Shown here piece after piece: positions 10,484 through 18,309 of a stretch of DNA of 42,306 nt; position 1 is the first letter of the stretch; every line of letters starts with the position of its first letter. The stretch is from the NCBI GenBank assembly GCA_003255745.1, contig QKYL01000078.1, forward strand, positions 1 to 42,306, given 5' to 3'. The position numbers and the translations under genes were made by a program. The notes below the pieces were generated by a model. The model made no database searches, had not been told where the DNA came from, and saw nothing but the letters and a program-made list of their open reading frames with translations. Origin of the DNA: Paracoccus saliphilus. Lineage in GTDB: Bacteria; Pseudomonadota; Alphaproteobacteria; Rhodobacterales; Rhodobacteraceae.

Positions 10484-11550
10484 GGCTCGCGCTCCTCGGC
10501 CGGCTGCACCCGGCGTCCGGGGTAAAGCAGCTGCGATCCGTCTCCGACCACGCGCTGCCCGTCGGCCAGCCCTTGGGACACATAGATCGTCCCGTCGCCG
10601 AAGTGAGCGATCGTCACCGGGCTTAGGGCAACGCTGCCGTCATCGGCCACCGTCCAGACCGCCGCACTGTCACCCTGGCGCATCAGCGCCGTCCAAGGCA
10701 CGACGACGCCCTGGTCCACCGCAAGCTTCAGGTGACCGCGCACCGAAGCGCCCAGCAGCGCGGTTTCGTTGTCCAGCCGCTCGATCTGGACGCGCACGGT
10801 AACGGTGCCGGTGGCGGGATCGACCAGCGGCGCAACCTCGGTCACGGTGCCGGCCATGGCGGGCCGAACAACATCCAGCGTCCTCAGTGTCACTTCCCGG
10901 CCAGGCAGGTCGGGCAGCAGCGGATCGTCGGCCACCTGGAAGACGGCCTCCAGCCCGCTCAGCGTGGCCAGCGACAGGACCGGCTGCGCCGCCGCCACAA
11001 CCTGTCCGGGTGCAAGCGACTTGGCAGTGACCACGGCATCCTGGGGCGCGCGCAGCACCGTATCCTCAACCGCGCGCCGGGCTTGCTCAACCGCGGTTTC
11101 GGCCCGTTCCAGGGCACCTTGCGCCTGCGACAGCGCCTGTTCGGCCTGATCGGCCGCCGCCCGCGTTCCCACGCCCCGCGCCAGCAAGGCAGCGGCACGG
11201 TCGCTGGCCTGGCGGGCCTGATCCTCGGCAGCGCGGGCCGCCTGCAGCCCGGCCTGCGCCACGTTCAGCGCCTGGTCCTGCTGGACCGCGCTCAGCCGTG
11301 CCAGGGGTTCGCCTGCCGCGACCCGGTCACCTTCGGCCACCAGCACATCGGTCACGCGTCCGCCCTGGCGGAAGCCCAGCTCCAGCCCGTCCAATGCCTC
11401 GATCGAACCCGAAAGATGCAGATCCAGCGCCAGGGGGCGCATCTCGGCCCGGACGATCCTGACACGAAGGTCCGGGGCGGCTCTTGGCTGCGCAAGGGCG
11501 GCACCCGACAATCCACACAACAAAAGCGCGACACTGAACAACTTGAACAT
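10480..11550 (-). CDS. RND periplasmic adaptor subunit (first membrane fusion protein)
   Basis: A 356-residue adaptor with a Sec signal peptide (MFKLFSVALLLCGLSGAALAQ). The lipoyl half-motifs are RVTDVLVAEGDRVAAGEPLARL and TVLRAPQDAVVTAKSLAPGQVV, on either side of a coiled-coil hairpin rich in A, Q and R (about 90-155). C-terminal beta-barrel and membrane-proximal segments follow. The cysteine in the signal region (LLLCGLSG) is not followed by a usual lipoprotein context, so lipidation is unlikely. It begins the operon, 69 bases downstream of kynU on the same strand. With the next adaptor it probably forms a mixed pair feeding one pump, as in TriA/TriB of Pseudomonas; that role is inferred from gene order. 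Confidence 0.92.
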   Translation of the reverse strand: MFKLFSVALLLCGLSGAALAQPRAAPDLRVRIVRAEMRPLALDLHLSGSIEALDGLELGFRQGGRVTDVLVAEGDRVAAGEPLARLSAVQQDQALNVAQAGLQAARAAEDQARQASDRAAALLARGVGTRAAADQAEQALSQAQGALERAETAVEQARRAVEDTVLRAPQDAVVTAKSLAPGQVVAAAQPVLSLATLSGLEAVFQVADDPLLPDLPGREVTLRTLDVVRPAMAGTVTEVAPLVDPATGTVTVRVQIERLDNETALLGASVRGHLKLAVDQGVVVPWTALMRQGDSAAVWTVADDGSVALSPVTIAHFGDGTIYVSQGLADGQRVVGDGSQLLYPGRRVQPAEEREP

Positions 11551-11563
11551 GAAAAGGCCCCGG

Positions 11564-11578
11564 AACGCGGAATGCGTT
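11564..11578. promoter_or_regulatory. Short inverted repeat before the efflux operon
   Basis: AACGC-N5-GCGTT lies 14 bases upstream of the first adaptor's start codon, in the 69-base gap after kynU. Position suits a repressor operator or a leader hairpin. No regulator gene of the TetR or MarR type is adjacent, so the link is speculative. Confidence 0.25.
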
Positions 11579-11619
11579 ATCTGTCTGCCGTTTCGCGCAG
11601 TTTGAAAACCCCCGTTCCC

Positions 11620-12807
11620 TCAGGTCACCGCGGCTTTCTGGTGAAAAACCTCGTCATCCCAGTTGCCGTCGCGCAACACACGGGCCAGCACGTCGACCGC
11701 CCGCGCCACGTCGTCCAGATCGTTGTAAAGCGGCGCAAAGCCAAAGCGCAGGATATCGGGCGCGCGGAAATCGCCGATCACCCCGCCTGCAATCAGCGCC
11801 TGCATGACGGCATAGCCGTGGGGATGGCGGAAACCAACCTGCGATCCGCGCATCGCAGGGTCGCGCGGCGATGCCAGCCGAAGCTCCGGGCAATTTACCT
11901 CCACCCCCGAAATAAAGGCCTCGGTCAGCTCGACCGATCGCGCCCTGAGATCGGCCATCGACACCCCGTCCCAAACATCCAGCGCCGCATCCAGCGCCGT
12001 CAAGGCAATGACCGGGGGCGTGCCCACGCGCATTCGCTCGATTCCCGGCGCGGGGCGGTATTCCTGGTCAAAGGCGAAGGGCGCGGCATGGCCCATCCAG
12101 CCTTGCAGGATCGGCTCGGCCGCCTCGGCATGGCGGGGATGGGTCCAGATGAAGGCCGGCGCACCGGGGCCGCCGTTCAGGTACTTGTAGGTGCAGCCCA
12201 CGGCGAAGTCGGCGTCCGCCCCCAGCAGATCCACGTCCACCGCGCCCGCCGAATGCGCAAGGTCCCAGATCGCCAGCGCCCCTGCCGCATGGGCGCGGGC
12301 GGTCAGGGCGGCGATGTCGTGCCGGCGGCCGCTGCGGTAATCCACCTCGGTCAGCATTAGAACGGCTAGGTTGTCGTCGATGGCGGCCTCGACCTCCTCG
12401 GGGGCCACCACCCGCAGCGTCGCGCCCATCGCCCGCGCCAGCCCCTGCGCCACGTACAGATCCGAAGGAAAATTGCCGCTGTCGGACAGGATCACGCGGC
12501 GGTCGGGCCGCAGCGCCAGCGCGGCACTCAACGCCTGAAAGACCTTGATCGACAGCGTGTCGCCCATCACGACCTCGCCCGCGCCCGCACCGATCAGCCG
12601 CGCGATCCGGTCGCCGACCTTGCGGGGCTGGACATACCACCCGGCCTTGTTCCAGCCGGTGATCAGCATCTGCGACCATTCCTCGGCCATCATCCGCGCC
12701 ACCCGCCTGGTCGCGGCGGCAGGCATCGGACCTAGGGAGTTTCCGTCAAGATAGGTGATGCCCTGGGGCAGGTCGAACGCGGCGCGGGTCTTGGTGAAAT
12801 CGGTCAT
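11620..12807 (-). CDS. kynU: Kynureninase
   Basis: A 395-residue PLP-dependent fold-type I enzyme that cleaves L-kynurenine to anthranilate and L-alanine in tryptophan catabolism. Diagnostic blocks are YLDGNSLGPMP near the N-terminus, ILSDSGNFPSDLYVAQG, WDLAHSAGAVDVDL and the PLP-lysine motif GCTYKYLNGGPGAPAF (K208). The C-terminus RFGFAPLYNDLDDV matches the family. Length is slightly shorter than the common 410-420. It is divergent from an arylformamidase-like gene with a 59-base gap, so the two reactions in sequence are encoded side by side. Tryptophan 2,3-dioxygenase is not in the window. Confidence 0.96.
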   Translation of the reverse strand: MTDFTKTRAAFDLPQGITYLDGNSLGPMPAAATRRVARMMAEEWSQMLITGWNKAGWYVQPRKVGDRIARLIGAGAGEVVMGDTLSIKVFQALSAALALRPDRRVILSDSGNFPSDLYVAQGLARAMGATLRVVAPEEVEAAIDDNLAVLMLTEVDYRSGRRHDIAALTARAHAAGALAIWDLAHSAGAVDVDLLGADADFAVGCTYKYLNGGPGAPAFIWTHPRHAEAAEPILQGWMGHAAPFAFDQEYRPAPGIERMRVGTPPVIALTALDAALDVWDGVSMADLRARSVELTEAFISGVEVNCPELRLASPRDPAMRGSQVGFRHPHGYAVMQALIAGGVIGDFRAPDILRFGFAPLYNDLDDVARAVDVLARVLRDGNWDDEVFHQKAAVT

Positions 12808-12866
12808 CTGGGCTCCCTCTTGACGGCAGGCTAGCAGCCGGGTCAGCTGCCCGAAAGAGGAACAGG

Positions 12867-13667
12867 ATGCTCTATCAGATCACCGATTGGGACGACGCCT
12901 ATGCCAACGGCGCCCATATTCCGGGCGCCGATGCCTATGTCCCCCGCTGGACCGAGGCCGCGACCGCCTTTCGCAAGGCGCACCCGCCGCAGCCTTTGGG
13001 ACGCGGCCAGCTGTTCATGCCGCAGGGCAACCCGCGCGGTCTGATGGTGTTCATCCACGGCGGCTATTGGATGCGCTTTGATTCCACCCTGTGGTCGCAT
13101 CTGGCCAAGGGCGCGCTGTTGTCGGGCTGGGCCTGCGCCATGCCCGGCTATCCGCTGGCGCCCGAGGCGCGCATCGCCGACATGACGCGCATCGTCGCCG
13201 ATCAGGTGGCCCAGGCCGCCGCACAGGTTGCGGGACCGATCGCGGTGACCGGCCATTCGGCGGGCGGGCACCTGGCGGCGCGGATGATCTGTCCGGGCGT
13301 CCTGCCCGACGACGTGGCCGCGCGCGTGGTGGCCTGCGTCCCGATCTCTCCGCTGACCGACCTGCGCCCGCTGATGCGGACCGCCCTGAACAACACGCTG
13401 AACATTGACACGGCCGAGGCGATGGCCGAAAGCCCCGCGCTTCTGGAACCCCACGCAGGCATCCCCGTCACCACCTGGGTCGGGGGCGCGGAGCGGCCCG
13501 AATTCATCCGCCAGGCCCGCCTGCTGGCCGACATCTGGGCGGGGCTCGGGGTCGCGACAGACTGCGTCATCGACCCCGGCCTGCACCATTTCAACGTGAT
13601 CGAGGCGCTGTCACGCGCCGACAGCCCGCTGACGCGCCGCCTGCTGGATCACAGCGGCGCGCGATAG
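12867..13667 (+). CDS. Arylformamidase-like alpha/beta hydrolase (kynurenine formamidase, AFMID type)
   Basis: A 266-residue alpha/beta hydrolase. The oxyanion motif HGGYW (in VFIHGGYWMRF) is the signature of AFMID-type kynurenine formamidases. The nucleophile elbow is GHSAGG with S131, the acidic region is GGAERPEF, and the C-terminal histidine is in GLHHFNVIEAL. This fold differs from the metal-dependent KynB formamidase common in bacteria. Divergence from kynU supports hydrolysis of N-formylkynurenine to kynurenine. GAGGAA before the ATG serves as ribosome-binding site. The 3' end overlaps the convergent aldo/keto reductase gene by 19 bases. A general esterase role is the main alternative. 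Confidence 0.85.
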   Translation: MLYQITDWDDAYANGAHIPGADAYVPRWTEAATAFRKAHPPQPLGRGQLFMPQGNPRGLMVFIHGGYWMRFDSTLWSHLAKGALLSGWACAMPGYPLAPEARIADMTRIVADQVAQAAAQVAGPIAVTGHSAGGHLAARMICPGVLPDDVAARVVACVPISPLTDLRPLMRTALNNTLNIDTAEAMAESPALLEPHAGIPVTTWVGGAERPEFIRQARLLADIWAGLGVATDCVIDPGLHHFNVIEALSRADSPLTRRLLDHSGAR

Positions 13668-14485
13668 TCGAAGGTTTCCGGATCGGGACCGGTCCGGTGG
13701 TTCCGGTCCAGCCCGTCCAGCGCCGCCATCTCCTGCGTGGTCAGTTCAAAATCCAGCACCTGGAAGTTCTGGGCCAGCCGGTCTGGGTTTTCAGACTTCG
13801 GAATGACCGACAGCCCGTGCTGGATGTGCCAGCGCAGGATCACCTGCGCAGGGCTGCGGCCAAGACGCTCCGCCACGGCCACCATCTCGGGGGCCTTGAA
13901 GCTGTCGCCGCGTCCCAGGGGCGTCCAGCTTTGGGTGACGATCCCCAGGCGCCGGTTCACCTCCCGCATCGCCACCTGCGGCAACGACGGATGCAGCTCG
14001 ATCTGGTTCAGCGCAGGCGTCACGCCCGTTTCGTCAATCAGCCGCGCCAGATGCGCCTCGTGGAAATTCGCCACGCCGATGGAACGCACCCGGCCCTCGT
14101 CGCGCAACCGGACCAGCGCCTTCCACGTATCCACATAGGCGTCCAGCGCCGGCAGCGGCCAATGGATCAGGTAGAGGTCCAGATAGTCCAGCCCCGTGCG
14201 CTCCATCGTCGCGTCGAAAGCCCGCAGCGCCGCGTCATGGCCCTGCGCGTCGTTCCACAACTTTGATGTCACGAATACCTCGTCGCGCGGCACACCCGAC
14301 TCACGCAACCCCTGCCCCAGGCCGCGCTCATTCTTGTAGGCGGCGGCCCCGTCGATCAGGCGATAGCCGATCTTCAGGGCCTGTGACACGACCTGGGGGG
14401 TCTTGGCATCGTCGATCTGCCAGATGCCGGTGCCCAGCTGGGGCATCCGGTGGCCGTCGTTTAGGGTCATCATGGGTTGGGTCAT
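13649..14485 (-). CDS. Aldo/keto reductase (2,5-diketo-D-gluconate reductase-like)
   Basis: A 278-residue NADPH-dependent TIM-barrel reductase. The catalytic tetrad is visible: D45 and Y50 in RLIDGAAAYKNE, K75 in FVTSKLWND and H108 in LYLIHWPLP. The C-terminal cofactor-binding part reads SVIPKSENPDRLAQN, where K and S bind the 2'-phosphate of NADPH. The family reduces carbonyls such as methylglyoxal and diketogluconate; the real substrate cannot be told. AGGAGG precedes the ATG by about 7 bases. It follows the YbaK-like gene by 51 bases and may share its transcript. The 3' end overlaps the opposing arylformamidase-like gene. Confidence 0.93.
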   Translation of the reverse strand: MTQPMMTLNDGHRMPQLGTGIWQIDDAKTPQVVSQALKIGYRLIDGAAAYKNERGLGQGLRESGVPRDEVFVTSKLWNDAQGHDAALRAFDATMERTGLDYLDLYLIHWPLPALDAYVDTWKALVRLRDEGRVRSIGVANFHEAHLARLIDETGVTPALNQIELHPSLPQVAMREVNRRLGIVTQSWTPLGRGDSFKAPEMVAVAERLGRSPAQVILRWHIQHGLSVIPKSENPDRLAQNFQVLDFELTTQEMAALDGLDRNHRTGPDPETFDYRAPL

Positions 14486-14536
14486 CGCGACGCCTCCTTG
14501 TGCTTGCGGCGGTCAACGCAAAGGCCGCCCGTCGGT

Positions 14537-15007
14537 TCAGGCGACGAAATCGCCCGTGGCGGCGCCGGTCAGCGCCCGCAGCCGGTCGGGGGCGATGGCA
14601 AAGATGTGGCGCGGGGTGCCGGCTGCCGCCCAGACCCGGGAAAAATCCGACAGGCGCGGATCAAAGAAGGCGCGCGGCGGGCGCAGGTGGCCCACCGGCG
14701 CAACCCCGCCGATGGCAAAGCCCGTCTCGGCCCGGATCAGCGCGGCATCGGCCTTGCCCAAGGGTTCGCCGGCCAGCGCGGCGGCCTTGGCCGCATCGAC
14801 CATGTTGCCGCCCGCGGTCAGGAACAGCAGCACATGGCCGCTGTTTTCGCCGCGAAAGATGATCGACTTGGCGATCTGGTCCACCAGACAACCCGCCGCC
14901 TGCGCCGCCTCGGCGGCGGTCCGGGTGCTGCCCGGCATCTCCAGCACCACGGCCGGCTCATTCGCCGCCGCCAGGGCCGCCTTGACCCGTTCCAGGCTCT
15001 TGCTCAT
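14537..15007 (-). CDS. YbaK/EbsC-family aminoacyl-tRNA deacylase
   Basis: A 156-residue single-domain protein of the YbaK/ProX editing superfamily, which hydrolyses mischarged tRNAs such as Cys- or Ala-tRNA(Pro). Characteristic parts are CLVDQIAKSIIF with the conserved lysine, HVLLFLTAGGNMVD, and GFAIGGVAPVGH, the substrate-pocket loop. The ribosome-binding site AGGAAGGA is well placed. Which mischarged tRNA it clears is not decidable here. It is divergent from the DUF421 gene, 90 bases away. Confidence 0.88.
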   Translation of the reverse strand: MSKSLERVKAALAAANEPAVVLEMPGSTRTAAEAAQAAGCLVDQIAKSIIFRGENSGHVLLFLTAGGNMVDAAKAAALAGEPLGKADAALIRAETGFAIGGVAPVGHLRPPRAFFDPRLSDFSRVWAAAGTPRHIFAIAPDRLRALTGAATGDFVA

Positions 15008-15097
15008 GCCTTGTCCTTCCTGTCTCAGGAACCCCGCCCCCGGCCGCCGGTTGATGTGCGCCCGTCACGCGGTCGGCGCATCCAACAGGACGGTTCC

Positions 15098-15850
15098 ATG
15101 GAACAGAACATCATCCCTTTCGACCTCTATCGCATGTTCGTGGGCGAACAACCCCTTGCCTTCTATGGCGAGATCCTGGTGCGCACGCTGATCATCTATG
15201 GCTACACGCTGATGATGATCCGCTGGATCGGCGGGCGCAGCGTGGCGCAGCTGTCCATGGTGGAATTCGCGCTGGTCATCGCGCTTGGCTCGGCCGTGGG
15301 CGACGCGATGTTCTACCCCGAGGTGCCATTACTGGCCGCGATGACCGTGATCACGCTCGTTGTTGTCGTCAACAAGCTGCTGGACCAGCTGATCGTGCGG
15401 TCGGACCGGATCAAGGACCTGATCGACGGCCGCCCCATCGCGCTGGTGCGCGAGGGACGGATCCTGCCGGTCGCCGTGGCCCACCGCGACCTGGGCCTGG
15501 CCGAGATCAAGGCGATGCTGCGCCTGGCCGGCATCTCGAACCTGGGCGAACTGCACGCCGCCTATCTGGAGGCCGGAGGCGGCCTTTCCGTCTTTCGCTG
15601 CCCTGCGCCCCGGCCCGGCCTGTCGCTGCTGCCGCCCGAACACCTGCTGAACGGCCACCCGCCCCCTGACAAGGCGCTTGCGAAGGATGACCAGACATGC
15701 TGTGCCCTTTGCGGCGCGCTGTCGGGTGCGCAGATCATCGCCACCCGCAACCCCTGCCCCCATTGCGGCGGCCAGCTCTGGCAGGCCCCGGAATGGCCCT
15801 TGGGCCACGGAAACCAGCCGCCCGCACAGGGCGTCAAGCCGAAGGATTGA
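15098..15850 (+). CDS. DUF421 (YetF-like) membrane protein with zinc-ribbon-like C-terminus
   Basis: A 250-residue protein. Three N-terminal transmembrane segments (about residues 24-42, 51-68 and 76-95) include RTLIIYGYTLMMIRWIGGRS and LSMVEFALVIALGSAVGD, the signature of DUF421/YetF proteins. A cytoplasmic domain follows with DGRPIALVREGRI and GLAEIKAMLRLAGI. Beyond the normal end, residues about 200-235 hold CCALC and CPHCGG, a four-cysteine arrangement like a zinc ribbon, then a proline-rich tail. ATG 15098 is chosen because membrane similarity starts there and AGGA precedes it. It forms a likely operon with the next gene (3-base gap). The family's molecular role is not established. Confidence 0.85.
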   Translation: MEQNIIPFDLYRMFVGEQPLAFYGEILVRTLIIYGYTLMMIRWIGGRSVAQLSMVEFALVIALGSAVGDAMFYPEVPLLAAMTVITLVVVVNKLLDQLIVRSDRIKDLIDGRPIALVREGRILPVAVAHRDLGLAEIKAMLRLAGISNLGELHAAYLEAGGGLSVFRCPAPRPGLSLLPPEHLLNGHPPPDKALAKDDQTCCALCGALSGAQIIATRNPCPHCGGQLWQAPEWPLGHGNQPPAQGVKPKD

Positions 15851-15853
15851 ACC

Positions 15854-16186
15854 ATGAAGGTCTATACCCTGGTCGTCGAACTGGGACGCAAGGCGGGCGA
15901 CGGCCTGCCCAAGGGTGCCACGGGCGCGGGCCTTGTCTGCTATGCCGCTGGCAAGGACGAAGGAGAGGCGGTGCGTGAAACCGTGGCCATCCTGAAACAA
16001 GCCGACATGGCGCCCCTGGACGTCACCGGCTACGGCACCCTGGAGGAGCGCCTGGCCGAGGGTCACGAGATCGACGATGACGAACGCGCGCTGATGGACC
16101 GCGCCCTGGCTGAAAACGCGGTCATCATCGCGCAGATGACGCCCTGGTTCGGCGACGAACCCGACCCGGATGCCATGATCCACTGA
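15854..16186 (+). CDS. Small conserved-looking protein of unknown function
   Basis: A 110-residue soluble, acidic protein that I do not recognise. It starts MKVYTLVVELGRK and has a mixed alpha/beta pattern: an N-terminal strand, a helix with EGEAVRETVAILKQADM, and an acidic middle HEIDDDERALMDRALAEN. There is no signal peptide, membrane helix or cysteine cluster. AAGGA inside the preceding stop region provides a ribosome-binding site, and the gap to the DUF421 gene is 3 bases, so they are almost surely co-transcribed. Codon use matches the neighbours, so it is probably a real gene. It may work with the YetF-like protein, which is inference. Confidence 0.75.
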   Translation: MKVYTLVVELGRKAGDGLPKGATGAGLVCYAAGKDEGEAVRETVAILKQADMAPLDVTGYGTLEERLAEGHEIDDDERALMDRALAENAVIIAQMTPWFGDEPDPDAMIH

Positions 16187-16207
16187 AACGGGGCGTCCGG
16201 GGGCCAT

Positions 16208-16229
16208 GCCGGCTCTGCCGGCTGCCGGC
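16208..16229 (+). terminator. GCCGGC triplet hairpin after the DUF421 operon
   Basis: Three GCCGGC palindromes (16208-16213, 16217-16222, 16224-16229) can pair with one another, and the last runs into CTTTAC. They follow the preceding stop codon by 22 bases and could end the transcript. The T run is poor. Confidence 0.35.
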
Positions 16230-16339
16230 CTTTACGGATGTTTCACCGGAAGGGCCGCTCGCGCCTACCCAATCCGGGATGCTTGGTCTAGACTGATCAC
16301 AATCAAGAAACCACGAGCAGTCACGAACAGGCGATCCAG

Positions 16340-17602
16340 ATGAGCTTTCCCCGCATTATCATGTCCACAGCGCTGATCGGCGCGCTTGCCTCCTGTGGCG
16401 CGCCGATGTCGCGCATGCCCGCCTCGGGGCCCGCCGCGTCGCAATCCTCGGTCACGCCCGCGCCGATCCCCGCCGCCGCGCCGGGGGACGAGGCCGGCCT
16501 GCAACGCTTTGTGCAAGGCTTTCGCAGCCGGGCGCTGGCCTCGGGCGTTTCGGCTTCGACCTACGACCGCGCCATGCGCTTGGCGCGCTACAATCCCGAG
16601 GTGATCCGGCTGGACCGCCGCCAGGCCGAATTCTCGCGCCCGGTCTGGTTGTACCTGGACAGCGCGGTGTCCGACAGCCGCATCACCACCGGCCGCCAGA
16701 AACTGGCGCAGCTGAATCCCGTCTTGGCCCGGATCGAGGCGCAGTACGGCGTCCCGCGCGAGATCGTCCTGGCGGTCTGGGGGATGGAATCGAACTATGG
16801 CGCAAACCGCGGCAAGATGCAGATCATCCCGTCGTTGGCGACGCTGGCCTATGACGGCCGCCGCGGAGAGATGTTCCAGAACCAGCTGCTGGCCGCGCTG
16901 CGCATCCTGCAGGCCGGGGACACCGATCCCGAACACATGCTGGGCAGCTGGGCCGGCGCGATGGGCCACACCCAGTTCATGCCGACCTCGTACCTGGAAT
17001 ACGCGGTGGACTTCACCGGCGACGGCCGTCGCGACATCTGGTCGGACGACCCGACCGACGCGCTGGCCTCGACCGCAGCCTACTTGGCCCGCAACGGCTG
17101 GCAGCGCGGCCAGTCCTGGGGCGCCGAGGTGCAGCTGCCCGCGAACTTCAACATGGGCCTGATCGGCAAGGGCAACCGCCGTTCGGACTGGTCGTCAATG
17201 GGCGTGCGCCGCATGGGCGGGGGCGCGATGCCCTCGGGCAGCGGCTCGATCATCATGCCGGCAGGGGCGCGCGGCCCGGCCTTCTTCATCGGCGACAATT
17301 TCCGTTCCATCCTGCGCTACAACAACTCGGACAACTACGCGCTTGGCGTGGCCTTTTTGGGCGAACGTATCGCCGGCCGCCCTGGCATCCAAGGCAGCTG
17401 GCCGCGCAACGACCGCCCCCTGTCCACCAGCGAGCGCGAGGAAATCCAGCAGCGCCTAGCGCAGCGCGGCTTCTATCAGGGCGAAATCGACGGACTGTTC
17501 GGTTCGGCCACGATGGAATCCGTTTCGGCCTTCCAGCGATCGATCGGCGTGACGCCCGACGGGTACCCGACGTCGATCCTGCTGGACCAGCTGCGCCGTT
17601 GA
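16340..17602 (+). CDS. Lipoprotein lytic murein transglycosylase, MltB type, with peptidoglycan-binding domain
   Basis: A 420-residue envelope enzyme that cleaves the MurNAc-GlcNAc bond of peptidoglycan with 1,6-anhydro product. The signal sequence ends in the lipobox LASC (C19), so it should be a lipoprotein. The SLT_2 domain carries VWGMESNYGANRG with catalytic E150, and GSWAGAMGHTQFMPTSYLEYAVD, hallmark MltB motifs. The last about 60 residues (QRLAQRGFYQGEIDGLFG) form a PG_binding_1 repeat. A Pro/Ala linker separates the lipid anchor from the catalytic domain. The stop overlaps the next gene's TTG start by 4 bases. Confidence 0.94.
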   Translation: MSFPRIIMSTALIGALASCGAPMSRMPASGPAASQSSVTPAPIPAAAPGDEAGLQRFVQGFRSRALASGVSASTYDRAMRLARYNPEVIRLDRRQAEFSRPVWLYLDSAVSDSRITTGRQKLAQLNPVLARIEAQYGVPREIVLAVWGMESNYGANRGKMQIIPSLATLAYDGRRGEMFQNQLLAALRILQAGDTDPEHMLGSWAGAMGHTQFMPTSYLEYAVDFTGDGRRDIWSDDPTDALASTAAYLARNGWQRGQSWGAEVQLPANFNMGLIGKGNRRSDWSSMGVRRMGGGAMPSGSGSIIMPAGARGPAFFIGDNFRSILRYNNSDNYALGVAFLGERIAGRPGIQGSWPRNDRPLSTSEREEIQQRLAQRGFYQGEIDGLFGSATMESVSAFQRSIGVTPDGYPTSILLDQLRR

Positions 17603-18300
17603 AGGGTCCGCACGACATCACCGAAACGAACGGCCCCGCCCCGGCGGGACCGTTCACGCCCTCTGAACGCGAGGCCGTCTATCGGGCCATCCGACTGCGG
17701 CGCGACGTGCGCGGCCAATTCAGGCCCGACCCGATCGACCCGGCACAGCTGCGCCGCCTGCTGCAGGCCGCGCATGACGCGCCTTCGGTCGGGCTGTCGC
17801 AGCCCTGGAACTTCATCCTGATCCGTGATCCGGCGGTGCGCCGCAGCCTTCATGACGCCTTCCAGGCCGCCAATGCCGAGGCGGCCGAACTGTTTCCCGG
17901 CCGCAAGGCGCTCTATTCCGCCCTCAAGCTGGAAGGCATCCTTGAATCGCCGGTCAACCTCTGCATCACCTGCGACCGCACGCGGGGCGGCACGCATATC
18001 CTGGGCCGCACCCATGACGCGGCGACCGACCTCTATTCCACCGTCTGCGCGGTACAGAACCTGTGGCTGGCCGCGCGGGCCGAAGGCATCGGCGTCGGTT
18101 GGGTCAGCATCTTCCGACAAGACGACCTGCGCCGGCTGCTGCACCTGCCGGACCATGTGGTGCCGGTCGCCTATCTCTGCATCGGCCATGTAACCGAGCT
18201 TTACGAAGAACCCGAACTGATGGCGCGGGGCTGGGCCGACCGGCTGCCGCTGGACGACCTGATCTTTGAAGATGCCTGGAACCGGCCGGGCACGGCCTGA
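17599..18300 (+). CDS. bluB: 5,6-Dimethylbenzimidazole synthase BluB
   Basis: A 233-residue flavin-destructase of the nitroreductase fold that splits FMNH2 with oxygen to give 5,6-dimethylbenzimidazole, the lower ligand of vitamin B12. Recognised by RLRRDVRGQFRPDP at the N-terminus, HDAPSVGLSQPWNFILI, and EGIGVGWVSIF near the C-terminus. No ATG or GTG occurs before the conserved region, so the TTG at 17599 is the likely start. It lies in a TTGA overlap with the upstream stop. No other cobalamin gene is nearby. It converges on rppH with only 9 bases between the stops. Confidence 0.92.
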   Translation: MKGPHDITETNGPAPAGPFTPSEREAVYRAIRLRRDVRGQFRPDPIDPAQLRRLLQAAHDAPSVGLSQPWNFILIRDPAVRRSLHDAFQAANAEAAELFPGRKALYSALKLEGILESPVNLCITCDRTRGGTHILGRTHDAATDLYSTVCAVQNLWLAARAEGIGVGWVSIFRQDDLRRLLHLPDHVVPVAYLCIGHVTELYEEPELMARGWADRLPLDDLIFEDAWNRPGTA

Positions 18301-18309
18301 CGCAGGGGT

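Noticed and set aside
11553..11565. AAAGGCCCCGGAA shared with the clpB terminator
   Set aside because: Only one arm is present here, no hairpin forms, and a 13-base GC-rich match can be chance.
7842..12360. Long + strand frames opposite the RND operon and kynU
   Set aside because: They are antisense shadows with Arg/Gln/His-rich composition; the minus-strand genes carry clear family motifs.
12820..12848. TTGACG-N17-TCAGCT as a promoter for the arylformamidase-like gene
   Set aside because: The -10 match is poor and the predicted start would fall inside the ribosome-binding site.
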